NCBI GenBank assembly: GCA_007132465.1
Contig: SLOP01000017.1
Span: 1 to 53,308 of the forward strand
From: Candidatus Izemoplasma sp.
GTDB lineage: Bacteria > Bacillota_I > Bacilli_A > Izemoplasmatales > Izemoplasmataceae
Direction: 5' to 3'
Length of the DNA stretch: 53,308 nucleotides
In this document: positions 16,923 through 25,371 of the stretch, in pieces
How the letters are laid out: every line of letters begins with the position of its first letter
How positions within the stretch are numbered: the stretch's first letter is position 1
The notes under the pieces: generated by a model
Database searches by the model: none
Seen by the model: only the letters and a program-made list of their open reading frames with translations
Told to the model about the DNA's origin: nothing
Translations under genes and position numbers: made by a program

Positions 16923-18479
16923 ATGGCCATCTACGATTACACGTGCAGCACCTTCACAGATTTCAACGACCCGAAAAACGTCAAACAATACAAACAAGCG
17001 CTCCAGACAATCACCGGTCACTTCGGTAAGCGATGCCCATTAATTATCAACGGAAAACGCGTTAAAACCGAAACTCAACTGGCATCCACGAACCCGGCTA
17101 ATCACAGCGAAGTCGTCGGACACATCGATCAAGCCGGCATCCCTGAAGCCGACCGCGCAATGGACGCCGCGCTTAACGCCTTTACATCATGGAAGACAGT
17201 GTCCGTCAACGTGCGCGCTGACGTGCTTTTCAAAGCAGCTGCCATCATGCGCCGTCGGCGCTATGAACTCAGCGCTCTCATGACCAAAGAAGCCGGAAAA
17301 CCTTACGCCGAGGCCGACGGAGACACGGCGGAAGCCATTGATTTTCTTGAGTATTATGGTCGACAAATCATCGCTTTACAAGACACCGATAAAGCCATTC
17401 TTAGCCGCCCTGATGTCGAACGCAACGAATACCGATACATCCCCCTTGGCGTCGGCGTCATCATCACGCCTTGGAATTTTCCGCTTGCCATCTTAACCGG
17501 TATGACCTCAGCCGCAGTGGTCAGCGGAAACACTGTGTTAATCAAACCCGCCGGCCCAACCGGTGTGATCGCGCACACGTTTGTCGAAATCCTTGAAGAA
17601 GCCGGGCTACCTGATGGGGTCGTCAATTTCGTTCCTGGCAAAGGCTCAGAAATAGGTAACTACCTGGTGAAACATCCAAAAACTCGCTTCGTCAGCTTCA
17701 CCGGCAGCAAAGAAATCGGCATCCTCATCAGCGAAAACGCCGCCAAAGTCCAGCCCTCACAAATCTGGCTGAAACGCGTCATTGCTGAGATGGGTGGTAA
17801 AAACGCCATCATCGTCGACGAAGGCGTCGACCCCAAAGACGCAGCCCGCTACGCAACGTCAAGCGCGTTTGGCTATAGCGGCCAAAAATGTAGCGCTTGC
17901 AGCCGCCTCATTGTGCACGAAAGCGTCTACGATGAGGTGTTAGAAAAACTCAAAGAAGCCACCGATGCCATTCGCGTCGGCGACCCGGCTGATGCCAACA
18001 CCTTTATGGGGCCGGTGATTGATGAGCACGCCTTTCAATCCATTGCTGAGTACATCGACATCGGTAAACAAGAAGGACGACTGCTGATTGGTGGCACCGT
18101 GGATAATAACACCGGCTGGTTCATCGAACCAACCATCTTCGCCGACGTCAATCCCAACGCCCGCATCATGCAAGAAGAAATCTTTGGTCCGGTGCTTGCC
18201 GTGACCAAGGTGAATAATTTTAACGAAGCGCTCGATGTCGCCAACGGCACCGAGTTCGGACTCACCGGTGCGGTGCTGTCAACAAACCGCGAACACCTTG
18301 AACGAGCCCGTGATGAGTTTCACGTCGGCAACCTCTACTTCAATCGTGGATGCACCGGCTCCATCGTCGGATATCAACCGTTTGGCGGTTTTAACATGAG
18401 CGGCACCGACGCCAAAGCCGGCGGTCCAGATTACTTGCTTTTGCATCTGCAAGCGAAAACCGTCACCGAAGCGCTGTGA
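16923..18479 (+). CDS. rocA: 1-pyrroline-5-carboxylate (glutamate semialdehyde) dehydrogenase
   Basis: 518 residues, the usual length of RocA-type enzymes; GGAGGG lies 7 bases upstream of ATG. It oxidises glutamate semialdehyde (P5C) to glutamate with NAD+, the last step of proline and arginine breakdown. Aldehyde dehydrogenase motifs are intact: ITPWNFPLAI with Asn185, FTGSKEIG (cofactor loop), Glu289 in VIAEMGGKNA, catalytic Cys323 in FGYSGQKCSAC, EEIFGPVLAV and the C-terminal QPFGGFNMSGTDAKAGG. GQKCSAC and the C-terminal motif separate it from GapN and general aldehyde dehydrogenases. Proline dehydrogenase is not in the window; glutamate dehydrogenase lies 20 kb away. Confidence 0.93.
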   Translation: MAIYDYTCSTFTDFNDPKNVKQYKQALQTITGHFGKRCPLIINGKRVKTETQLASTNPANHSEVVGHIDQAGIPEADRAMDAALNAFTSWKTVSVNVRADVLFKAAAIMRRRRYELSALMTKEAGKPYAEADGDTAEAIDFLEYYGRQIIALQDTDKAILSRPDVERNEYRYIPLGVGVIITPWNFPLAILTGMTSAAVVSGNTVLIKPAGPTGVIAHTFVEILEEAGLPDGVVNFVPGKGSEIGNYLVKHPKTRFVSFTGSKEIGILISENAAKVQPSQIWLKRVIAEMGGKNAIIVDEGVDPKDAARYATSSAFGYSGQKCSACSRLIVHESVYDEVLEKLKEATDAIRVGDPADANTFMGPVIDEHAFQSIAEYIDIGKQEGRLLIGGTVDNNTGWFIEPTIFADVNPNARIMQEEIFGPVLAVTKVNNFNEALDVANGTEFGLTGAVLSTNREHLERARDEFHVGNLYFNRGCTGSIVGYQPFGGFNMSGTDAKAGGPDYLLLHLQAKTVTEAL

Positions 18480-18495
18480 TTGCACTGATGATGAC

Positions 18496-18528
18496 ACACC
18501 CCCTCAAGCGATGAGGGGGTGTTTTTAT
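18496..18528 (+). terminator. terminator of rocA
   Basis: A perfect 10-bp stem (ACACCCCCTC and its complement) with a 7-base loop, followed by a T run, 16 bases after the stop. Confidence 0.9.
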
Positions 18529-18607
18529 AGCGTCATTGACGATGCATAATATGATGTCATGGTCTCATGGTTTCAATCAGTGTATGATGATGTTGCTTAG
18601 TGTTTTG

Positions 18608-18616
18608 TGGTATAAT
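18608..18616 (+). promoter_or_regulatory. extended -10 promoter of the CPBP protease gene
   Basis: TGGTATAAT, 20 bases upstream of the start codon at 18637. No clear -35. Confidence 0.6.
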
Positions 18617-18636
18617 GACACCACATGGAGGGGCCT

Positions 18637-19449
18637 ATGCGAAAAGCGATGCTGTTTGTTGTGTTAACCCTGTCGGTAACCTACGCACTGCACGGTGTGC
18701 TGGCCGTGCTTTTACGGCGTGGCATGCTCAACTTTTATGATTTCCCGAGCATTGTCTTGTTCACAGTTGGCGGAGCCACACCCACCGTGTTTGCGTTGGT
18801 TTTTGTCTACTTCTCTAAACATCGCCAGGAGCAACAGCGGTTTTTGGCTTCGCTCATCACCATAAACCATCCGCCTCGTTATTGGCTCTTTGCTTTGCTT
18901 ATCGCCCCAATGCTTGGCGGATTATTTCTGCTTGGATACTCAGTTCAGCAAAACGTTGCGGTGACGCTCACCAATCCATGGTATTGGTATTTTTACTTCT
19001 TCGCGTACTCGCTGGTGGTGGGGGGGCTTGAGGAGGTCGGCTGGCGCGGGTTTTTGCAAGAGCGCATCCAACGGCGATTTCACCTGCTTGGTGTCGCGTT
19101 GATTGTCGGTGTTGTGTGGGCAAGTTGGCACGTTCCTTTGTTGATCATGGGAGGCGTAGGTCGAACGTTTTTCGATGTGCTGCCTTACTTGCTTGGGCTT
19201 TTCATGTTTAGCCTTTACCTCACCGCTTTATACGCACGCACCGGCAGCATCCTGCTCACGGTGGTCTTTCATGCCACCATCAATGCCACAAGGCGCATGA
19301 CCGCTTTTAGGATTGTCTGGGATCATTCAAGCCTCACCTATGCGCTGTTGGCGGTATCGATACTCGTTGGTGTCATCTTTGTCTATCGCGCCAACCCGTC
19401 CGCACATCAGGCCTTCAAACGACCCTCGCTTTCCAATGAGACCACGTAA
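18637..19449 (+). CDS. CPBP family intramembrane metalloprotease
   Basis: 270 residues. Start ATG 18637 is placed by GGAGG 5 bases upstream; the in-frame ATG at 18625 lies before that site. About seven to eight membrane helices. CPBP (Abi, PF02517) motifs are all present: LEEVGWRGFLQERI (motif 1, EExxxR), VWASWHVPLL (motif 2, with His) and VVFHATINAT (motif 3, HxxxN). In bacteria such proteins process or protect against peptides, including bacteriocins; some act in signalling. No bacteriocin gene is nearby. The protease family call is firm, and the target is unknown. Confidence 0.9.
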   Translation: MRKAMLFVVLTLSVTYALHGVLAVLLRRGMLNFYDFPSIVLFTVGGATPTVFALVFVYFSKHRQEQQRFLASLITINHPPRYWLFALLIAPMLGGLFLLGYSVQQNVAVTLTNPWYWYFYFFAYSLVVGGLEEVGWRGFLQERIQRRFHLLGVALIVGVVWASWHVPLLIMGGVGRTFFDVLPYLLGLFMFSLYLTALYARTGSILLTVVFHATINATRRMTAFRIVWDHSSLTYALLAVSILVGVIFVYRANPSAHQAFKRPSLSNETT

Positions 19450-19474
19450 AAAGCCTCGACTGCGAGGCTTTTTT
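19448..19474. terminator. bidirectional terminator between convergent genes
   Basis: AAAAAGCCTCG and its complement form an 11-bp stem with loop ACTG; A- and T-runs on both sides. Confidence 0.85.
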
Positions 19475-19495
19475 ATGGGTAGGCTTTATTAATCG

Positions 19496-20143
19496 TTAGC
19501 TTTTTGTTGGGCGTGTCGATGATTGCTGCATCTGCAAAGTCTGGTTGATTTTTGTCGCAATCAAATCCACGGCGATGTCATGGCTTCGGTCGTTTGGTAT
19601 GATGACATCAGCGTACCGTTTGGTCGGTTTGATGAAGCGATGAAACATCGGTTTTACGGTTGACTCGTATTGTTCGATGATGTTGTTAAGGCTGCGTCCT
19701 CGTTCGCTCATGTCACGTTTCAATCGACGGATAAACCGAATGTCATCGTCTAGTTCGACGTAGATGTTCAGGTCGGAAAGCCCACGAATGTGCTCGTTTT
19801 CCAAAATCAAAATGCCTTCAACGATGATGATGGAGCGCGGTTGAATCGTTTCACTTTGGAGACTGCGTGTGTATTGCACAAAATCATACACCGGTTTCTC
19901 AATGGTTTCACCGGCAAGCAACGCCTTTAAATGGTCATATAGAAGATTATTATCAAGCGATTTAGGGTGGTCATAGTTAGTTTTCATGCGCGTCTCCATG
20001 GGCATGTCACGTTGGTCATGGTAGTAATCGTCGTGATTGATGATTAGCACGTCATCAAGGCCTGCGCGCGCCACGATTTTTTGCACCACGGTGCTTTTGC
20101 CCGACGCCGATCCCCCGGCCACTAAATAGAGTAAGGGTTTCAT
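19496..20143 (-). CDS. udk: uridine kinase
   Basis: 215 residues; AGGAGG lies 6 bases before ATG. It phosphorylates uridine and cytidine to UMP and CMP in pyrimidine salvage. Walker A is GGSASGKST at residues 10-18; INHDDYYHDQRDMP is the nucleoside-site motif, NYDHPKSLDN follows, and VEGILILENEHIR is the family-specific Walker B region; RFIRRLKRDMSERGRS is the lid. The length is normal for the Udk family. Single-gene unit. Confidence 0.93.
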   Translation of the reverse strand: MKPLLYLVAGGSASGKSTVVQKIVARAGLDDVLIINHDDYYHDQRDMPMETRMKTNYDHPKSLDNNLLYDHLKALLAGETIEKPVYDFVQYTRSLQSETIQPRSIIIVEGILILENEHIRGLSDLNIYVELDDDIRFIRRLKRDMSERGRSLNNIIEQYESTVKPMFHRFIKPTKRYADVIIPNDRSHDIAVDLIATKINQTLQMQQSSTRPTKS

Positions 20144-20172
20144 CGCTACCTCCTGTCCATATTGTTGACCTC

Positions 20173-20181
20173 ATTATAGCA
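20173..20181 (-). promoter_or_regulatory. extended -10 promoter of udk
   Basis: TGCTATAAT on the minus strand, 30 bases upstream of the start. No matching -35. Confidence 0.5.
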
Positions 20182-20220
20182 TGTTTACACGGCATTCTCA
20201 TCAGGATTGACGAGGTGAAC

Positions 20221-20252
20221 AAAAAAACGGGGCCCGCCGTGCGGGTTCCCGT
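20221..20252 (-). terminator. terminator of the GGDEF gene
   Basis: On the minus strand a GC-rich inverted repeat (ACGGG, ACCCGC arms) is followed by a run of T, directly after the stop. Confidence 0.8.
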
Positions 20253-20260
20253 TGGTTGGT

Positions 20261-21268
20261 CTATGAGGTGTTCTTCGTTTCTTTGAGGTCAGATTCGGTG
20301 GTGAACAGCCAGCGGTTTTTCCCCTCGGCTTTAGCACGGTATAACAACGTATCGGCTTTCGCGATGACGTCGTCGCGCTTATCGGCTTTCACCACACCGA
20401 TGGACACTGATGTATCCGTGTTAAACGCCTTCATCGAAAGTTCGGTGGTCTGACGAACGATGGCCTCAGCGATCTGTTTAATGCGTTCTGTTTTGTCAAA
20501 CAACAGCCCGATGAACTCATCGCCACCAATCCGATAAAAACGGCTTAGATCTTGTTCATGCTCGCGGAGTATCTCCGCAAACTGCTTAAGATAGCGATTG
20601 CCTTCTTGATGACCCAAGGCGTCGTTAAGAACCTTGAAATCATCCAAATCGCAAAACATGACATGAAAATCGTCGTGTTGATAGCGAAGGCCATAGTGGT
20701 AATCAAGCGTGTATTTGTTGAACAGACTTGTCAATGAATCATGGTGGGTTTTGATAAACAGCTCTTCTTCCTCAACAAGAAAATTGGTCACATCGGTGAT
20801 GAAGACTGCCGCCAACGCCGGTTGGTCACGAATGATGACTAGGTTGAGGCGAATCCAATGCTTCCCAGCCTCGTTGATGATCGGAAACGTGACGTTTGGC
20901 TCGTTGTCGAAATCAAACAACTGCTCGATTACGCCCTTATGGTATTGTTTTTTTCCGGCAACCTTAGCGTAGCCGTTATCATGGTCGAAACAAGCCAACA
21001 ACGCGGCGAACGACAGGGTTGGTTTATCCTCAAAACCAAGCATCGACCAGTTGCCAGACACCACCTCAAGCGTGATATCGTCGCGGTTTGACACGTCGGC
21101 GAAACAGACGATTTTAGTTGGTTGTGCCAAAATGAGATCTCGCACAATGTCGATGCCGTGTTGTGCTTTAAGTTTGGCTTTCATCGCCTCAAAATAAGCC
21201 CCTTGGGCGTTGTCTTGTTTGTGAAACGTTTTGATTTTTAGCGGTTTGTTTAGACTCGTGATTTTCAT
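20261..21268 (-). CDS. diguanylate cyclase (GGDEF domain)
   Basis: 335 residues from ATG 21268; a GTG at 21304 would add 12 tryptophan- and glycine-rich residues that look unlike coding sequence. Residues 1-155 form a PAS-like sensor region with no membrane helix. Residues 165-325 are a GGDEF domain with DSLTSLFNKYTLD, FCDLDDFKVLND and the intact active site RIGGDEF, so it should make cyclic-di-GMP from two GTP. The inhibitory I-site is not conserved: HEQD stands where RxxD is expected. It is one of three cyclic-di-GMP proteins in the window. Confidence 0.9.
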   Translation of the reverse strand: MKITSLNKPLKIKTFHKQDNAQGAYFEAMKAKLKAQHGIDIVRDLILAQPTKIVCFADVSNRDDITLEVVSGNWSMLGFEDKPTLSFAALLACFDHDNGYAKVAGKKQYHKGVIEQLFDFDNEPNVTFPIINEAGKHWIRLNLVIIRDQPALAAVFITDVTNFLVEEEELFIKTHHDSLTSLFNKYTLDYHYGLRYQHDDFHVMFCDLDDFKVLNDALGHQEGNRYLKQFAEILREHEQDLSRFYRIGGDEFIGLLFDKTERIKQIAEAIVRQTTELSMKAFNTDTSVSIGVVKADKRDDVIAKADTLLYRAKAEGKNRWLFTTESDLKETKNTS

Positions 21269-21435
21269 CCCTCTACCCCACCACCTGGTGTCCCCACCCC
21301 ACACAACACGGGGCGGTTGAATCGGTTTATTGGTTTTGGTAATACACGTTCAGGTTCAATTATACTCCACCCTCCGGTGTTTGTCACGCCCAAACCGTGA
21401 AAACATCCCCATCGCAGGCAAGGCAATCAACTTCT

Positions 21436-21457
21436 AAAAGCCCCTTAATGCGGGGCT
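21436..21457 (-). terminator. possible terminator downstream of the beta-propeller gene
   Basis: On the minus strand AGCCCC pairs with GGGGCT across a 7-base loop, followed by TTTT. It lies 85 bases after the stop. The rest of the 21269-21542 gap shows nothing else. Confidence 0.5.
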
Positions 21458-21542
21458 GATGCCATGTTTAGTGGCGCACACGTTAGGGGGATACGCGATG
21501 ATGGTGGGTGCTTCGCTGCGAACGCGCTTGCGTCCAATGTGA

Positions 21543-23414
21543 TTAATCCTCATCAAAGCCAATCGCATCAATCAACGAGAAACCATCGTCCATTGCATGG
21601 CGGCTTATGGCACCGTCTGATAGGACGTAGAGTTGGTTATTGATGGTGATGGCACGGTTCACGTCAAAGGTGTAGTACCATCGAGTCGTTTGCGCTTCGT
21701 TAAACAGCGCCATATGAGAAATAGTGGCGCCAATCTCGATAGGTTGATCGCGATGAATGTCGATGTCAAAAATGAGGTAATCGCTATGATACTCGTAGTG
21801 TTGTCCCCACGTCGCGCGGCCGATTGAAAAGCCGATAAAATTAAACGGTTCAGCGATAAGCATCGCTTTGTGGTTGTGGAGCGCTTCGCCATACTGCCAC
21901 CCTTGGGTTTCGTTGAGAAGCACAAGCGGTTGGCCGATTTCGGTCGGGTTTTCATGGTCGCTGATGTCAAGCAACGACAGTTTCAGCCCAATAATAAACC
22001 CTGCGTTGTCAGTTTCATAACCAATGCCGATGACCGTGTCGTTTTTCCACGGGTGTTGGTATGTGCTAAAGCCCGGCATGTCTAACTCACCGAGAATCGT
22101 CGGGTTGGTTGGGTCGCTAAGGTCGATGACGTAAAACGGATCGATTTCTTCAAACGTCACCACCGTGACAACATCGCCTTGAAAGCGCACCGACCGCACG
22201 GTTTCTTCAGGCTTACCAATGCCCTCATCAAGCAAGGCGCGTTGTTCAAGACGAGGCACACCCTCGTCAATGACGCGTTCAAACACATAAAGACGGTTGA
22301 TGGCATCTGCCCCCCATCCGTCGCGGGTCACAATGCGGAAATACCCGTTGTGTTCGTCCATCGCAAACTGGTTGATGATGATGCCTTGGTAATCACCGGC
22401 ACCGGCGTACTGAACTGAACCGGTATCGGTGAAGGCGTAGGCAATGATTGTCCCGTGGGTCGCAAACGCATCGGTATCAAGCGCATCGCGTTCACTGGTC
22501 GTTGCCCGGTAGTCGTTGGACGCCATGTATATGGCCTGTTCATTCACGTATAGCTGCCCCCACGCACTCACGCCAAGAAACACATCGTACTCAAAGGCGT
22601 TCGCTTCAGCCAACTTGATGGTAGAAATCACCGTGAACGCTCGCGTGGTCATCTCGGGCAAGTATTTGATGGCTTCATAATCGACCGTCATGCGCTCATC
22701 ATTGAGGTAATAATAAGGGCGTGGGTCATCATCGTTGCGTCCATGCGTATGTGAACCAATCAAGTAAAGGTTGTCGCCAATCAAGCGAGACCCGATCAGC
22801 TGTCCGCTGATGTGGATTGTCTCTTCACGTTCCATTGACGCTTTATCGTAAATATCAACCGTTGTCATGGTGTGATAAGCCGGAAAATAGATCCAATCAT
22901 CCATGTCAACACTTCTCAATGACTCGTCTTCATCCCGTGTTTTTGATGGGGTCGACCCGGCGTGGTAAAACATGCCGATGACGACAAGTTTATCCGCCGT
23001 CACGTAGAGTTCACGATAATGCCCCCACATGTTATCCTCACGCGCGTGGTTATGGATAAGCTCCATGGCGCCGGTCTCATCAACCTCAACCACGCTCACC
23101 GTATCGTGGCGAAGATAGTAGATGCGGTTTCCATCGGTTTTAACGATGTCCCCCTCATCAACCCCGTCGACTTGCACGTTGGTGGTCGAATGCGCTGGCG
23201 CATCATCTAAATCGGCCATCTCTTGGGCCGCCGACCCTATTGAGAAAAGATCGCGTAATCGCCACCCATCGTTGGTGCTCAACAGCGAACGTAAGTGTTT
23301 CTCATCCTGAACATAAGCGAGCCCTGCGCTGTCATACACATCGCGTTGACCACCGCATGCTTGCAGGGTCAACGACACGAAAAACACCAGCGCAATCAAT
23401 AGCCATCGTCGCAT
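21543..23414 (-). CDS. secreted beta-propeller domain lipoprotein
   Basis: 623 residues. Three ATG codons stand in a row at 23420, 23417 and 23414; AGGAGG spacing favours the last. The signal peptide ends in the lipobox TLQAC. The segment HSTTNVQVDGVDEGDIVKTDGN opens a family known from archaea and Bacillota as secreted proteins with a C-terminal beta-propeller (PF09826); blades follow at roughly 50-residue intervals, each with a YV or LYV strand. It is anchored on the outer face of the membrane. Function is unknown. A neighbouring divergent gene encodes a CotH-type lipoprotein, so this block is surface-related. Confidence 0.85.
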   Translation of the reverse strand: MRRWLLIALVFFVSLTLQACGGQRDVYDSAGLAYVQDEKHLRSLLSTNDGWRLRDLFSIGSAAQEMADLDDAPAHSTTNVQVDGVDEGDIVKTDGNRIYYLRHDTVSVVEVDETGAMELIHNHAREDNMWGHYRELYVTADKLVVIGMFYHAGSTPSKTRDEDESLRSVDMDDWIYFPAYHTMTTVDIYDKASMEREETIHISGQLIGSRLIGDNLYLIGSHTHGRNDDDPRPYYYLNDERMTVDYEAIKYLPEMTTRAFTVISTIKLAEANAFEYDVFLGVSAWGQLYVNEQAIYMASNDYRATTSERDALDTDAFATHGTIIAYAFTDTGSVQYAGAGDYQGIIINQFAMDEHNGYFRIVTRDGWGADAINRLYVFERVIDEGVPRLEQRALLDEGIGKPEETVRSVRFQGDVVTVVTFEEIDPFYVIDLSDPTNPTILGELDMPGFSTYQHPWKNDTVIGIGYETDNAGFIIGLKLSLLDISDHENPTEIGQPLVLLNETQGWQYGEALHNHKAMLIAEPFNFIGFSIGRATWGQHYEYHSDYLIFDIDIHRDQPIEIGATISHMALFNEAQTTRWYYTFDVNRAITINNQLYVLSDGAISRHAMDDGFSLIDAIGFDED

Positions 23415-23437
23415 CATCATACCTCCTATACACCTTC

Positions 23438-23466
23438 AGTGTACTGCGCTTTTGGTGCGGTCACAA
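23438..23466 (-). promoter_or_regulatory. promoter of the beta-propeller lipoprotein gene
   Basis: TTGTGA (23466-23461) and TACACT (23443-23438) with a 17-base spacer. Confidence 0.6.
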
Positions 23467-23609
23467 CGGTTATTAATAAGATACATTTTCAACACGGTCT
23501 CTTTCACCCAACAATGCTCTTAAGGCCGTCATTGACGAGGGGGTGTGTGACCACGACGTGTTGATGGTATAAATCACGTTCGGCTTCTCGACCATTCTCC
23601 TCGCAATGC

Positions 23610-23638
23610 TTCACCTTTCAAACAACTTGGTGTATAAT
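23610..23638 (+). promoter_or_regulatory. promoter of the CotH / LRR-lamin-tail operon
   Basis: TTCACC and TATAAT with a 17-base spacer, about 35 bases before the CotH-gene start. It is divergent from the beta-propeller promoter. Confidence 0.6.
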
Positions 23639-23674
23639 TGTGGGTAATGACGAATCGGAAAGGTTGTGTGCGTT

Positions 23675-25339
23675 GTGAAAAAGCTTCTGATAACCATGGC
23701 GTTAGTCGTGTTCGTTTTCATGCTTTTTTCCTGCACCCAACCTGACTTTGAACCCTCACCGGATTCCACGCCTAGAACAACGCCAGATTCCACGCCTTCT
23801 TTAACCCCTAATCCAACCATAGTTACCCCGGAGCCCACCGTCGAAACGCCGGCACCAACACCTGACCCAACCGTGGAAACGCCGCGTGATCCTGAAACGC
23901 AGTTAACCTTGTTTGGTGAAACGTTACCCCATCTACTGCCGAATCATGTTAACGCGGATTTCACCTTACCACGCGTTGAAGGGTTCGATCTCGTTTGGTC
24001 CTTTGAGGGTCAACCCCTAACTCACGTGTTTCCTTACCATCCCCCGTTATTTGACCGCTCAATCACCTTGACGGTTCAAGCAAGTTACGGGGACCTACAC
24101 GATACCTTTAGCCACGACATGATGCTCATTGCGCCGTCGTCCGGCTTAAATGAAAACGTCCTCCATATTCAGGTGGATATCCCCATCAGTGACGTCAACC
24201 GAGACGCGTATCGCAACGCCGCTGTGACGCTTTTCTCGACCGTCAACGATCGGGGCGAAAAGTTGTTTGACAACGCCATGGTCGAGATTCGTGGCCGTGG
24301 AAACTCCACGTGGGGAATGCCAAAGCGACCTTATCGCTTGAAATTCGCCAACGACGTCTCGATCCTTGGCATGCCGGAGGCCAGAAACTATGTCCTGCTC
24401 GCCGAATACGCCGATAAATCATTGCTTCGCAACACCGTTGCCTTCACGTTTTCAGGAATGCTTCGTCATGTAGAACACGCCCCATCAACACGTGTTGTTG
24501 AAGTGTATTTTAACGGGGAATACCATGGCGTCTACACCTTAACAGAACACACCGAAATTCATCAGAACAAGCTGTGGTTCGATGCGGATACCACCTCCTT
24601 GGATGCAGGTTTTCTCTTTGAACTCGATCGCCGCTTCTACGACCACGGTAAAATCGAAGGCATCCACGGTTTCAACGTGGCCGGCGTCCCTTATGTGTTT
24701 AAAGCGCCTTCACCCGGCGATGACTTGACCCCCGGACACATCGATTACATCAAGCAATACGTGATTGACATGGAAAGCGCCCTCATTGCCAAAGAAGGCT
24801 ACGAAGCCTACCTTGATATCGACAATTTCATCGATTATTTCATCGTGCAAGAACTGTTTAAAAACGTCGACGTTGGGTGGGGAAGCGTCTTTGCGTATAA
24901 GCGCCCGGGCGAGGTGTTGAGACTCGGTCCTATATGGGACTTCGATCTTGCTATCGGCAACGCCGATTACATCGATTACGGGCCCGAAAACTGGTATGGC
25001 ATGCGCGACCACAAAAACCGTTGGTTTCAGTTGATGATGGACATCCCTCAGGTTCGCGCCCAGTTCCGTACGCGCTACATCGAACTTTACCACACGAAAA
25101 TTTTTGACCTTTTGGACGTTGTTGAATCCATGGGTGATGCGCTCTTACCTGCAGCCGAGCGCAACTTCGAACGGTGGGATATTTTAGGCCATTACGTGTG
25201 GCCAAACCCGCCTGAAATGCTCAACGCCACAACCTATCAAGGCCAGTTAAACTACCTTTATGATTACATCGAAGCACGCGCGACATGGATGTATCATGCC
25301 GTGCAATCGCAAGCTTTTCATGAAGGTGATTTTGAGTAA
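23675..25339 (+). CDS. CotH-kinase family lipoprotein
   Basis: 554 residues from GTG 23675, giving the N-terminus MKKLLITM; a GTG at 23666 is also possible, and neither is ideally spaced from AAAGG. Lipobox MLFSC, then a proline/threonine-rich linker of about 50 residues with repeated TPxPT-like units, then a small beta domain (about 75-150). The CotH kinase domain (about 165-540) has EIRGRGNSTWG, MPKRPYRLKF, LLAEYADKSLLRNTVAF, VEVYFNGEYHGVYTLTEH and GPIWDFDLAIGN, as in CotH. CotH phosphorylates spore-coat proteins in Bacillus; related surface forms are common in non-sporulating bacteria. Operon with the next gene, 32 bases apart. Confidence 0.88.
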   Translation: MKKLLITMALVVFVFMLFSCTQPDFEPSPDSTPRTTPDSTPSLTPNPTIVTPEPTVETPAPTPDPTVETPRDPETQLTLFGETLPHLLPNHVNADFTLPRVEGFDLVWSFEGQPLTHVFPYHPPLFDRSITLTVQASYGDLHDTFSHDMMLIAPSSGLNENVLHIQVDIPISDVNRDAYRNAAVTLFSTVNDRGEKLFDNAMVEIRGRGNSTWGMPKRPYRLKFANDVSILGMPEARNYVLLAEYADKSLLRNTVAFTFSGMLRHVEHAPSTRVVEVYFNGEYHGVYTLTEHTEIHQNKLWFDADTTSLDAGFLFELDRRFYDHGKIEGIHGFNVAGVPYVFKAPSPGDDLTPGHIDYIKQYVIDMESALIAKEGYEAYLDIDNFIDYFIVQELFKNVDVGWGSVFAYKRPGEVLRLGPIWDFDLAIGNADYIDYGPENWYGMRDHKNRWFQLMMDIPQVRAQFRTRYIELYHTKIFDLLDVVESMGDALLPAAERNFERWDILGHYVWPNPPEMLNATTYQGQLNYLYDYIEARATWMYHAVQSQAFHEGDFE

Positions 25340-25371
25340 ATTAACGCACCGCAATCAAAGGAGGACTCCCG

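Noticed and set aside
16923-18479. Glyceraldehyde-3-phosphate dehydrogenase (GapN) as the identity of this dehydrogenase
   Set aside because: Length 518, GQKCSAC and the C-terminal QPFGGFNMSGTDAK motif are those of P5C dehydrogenase.
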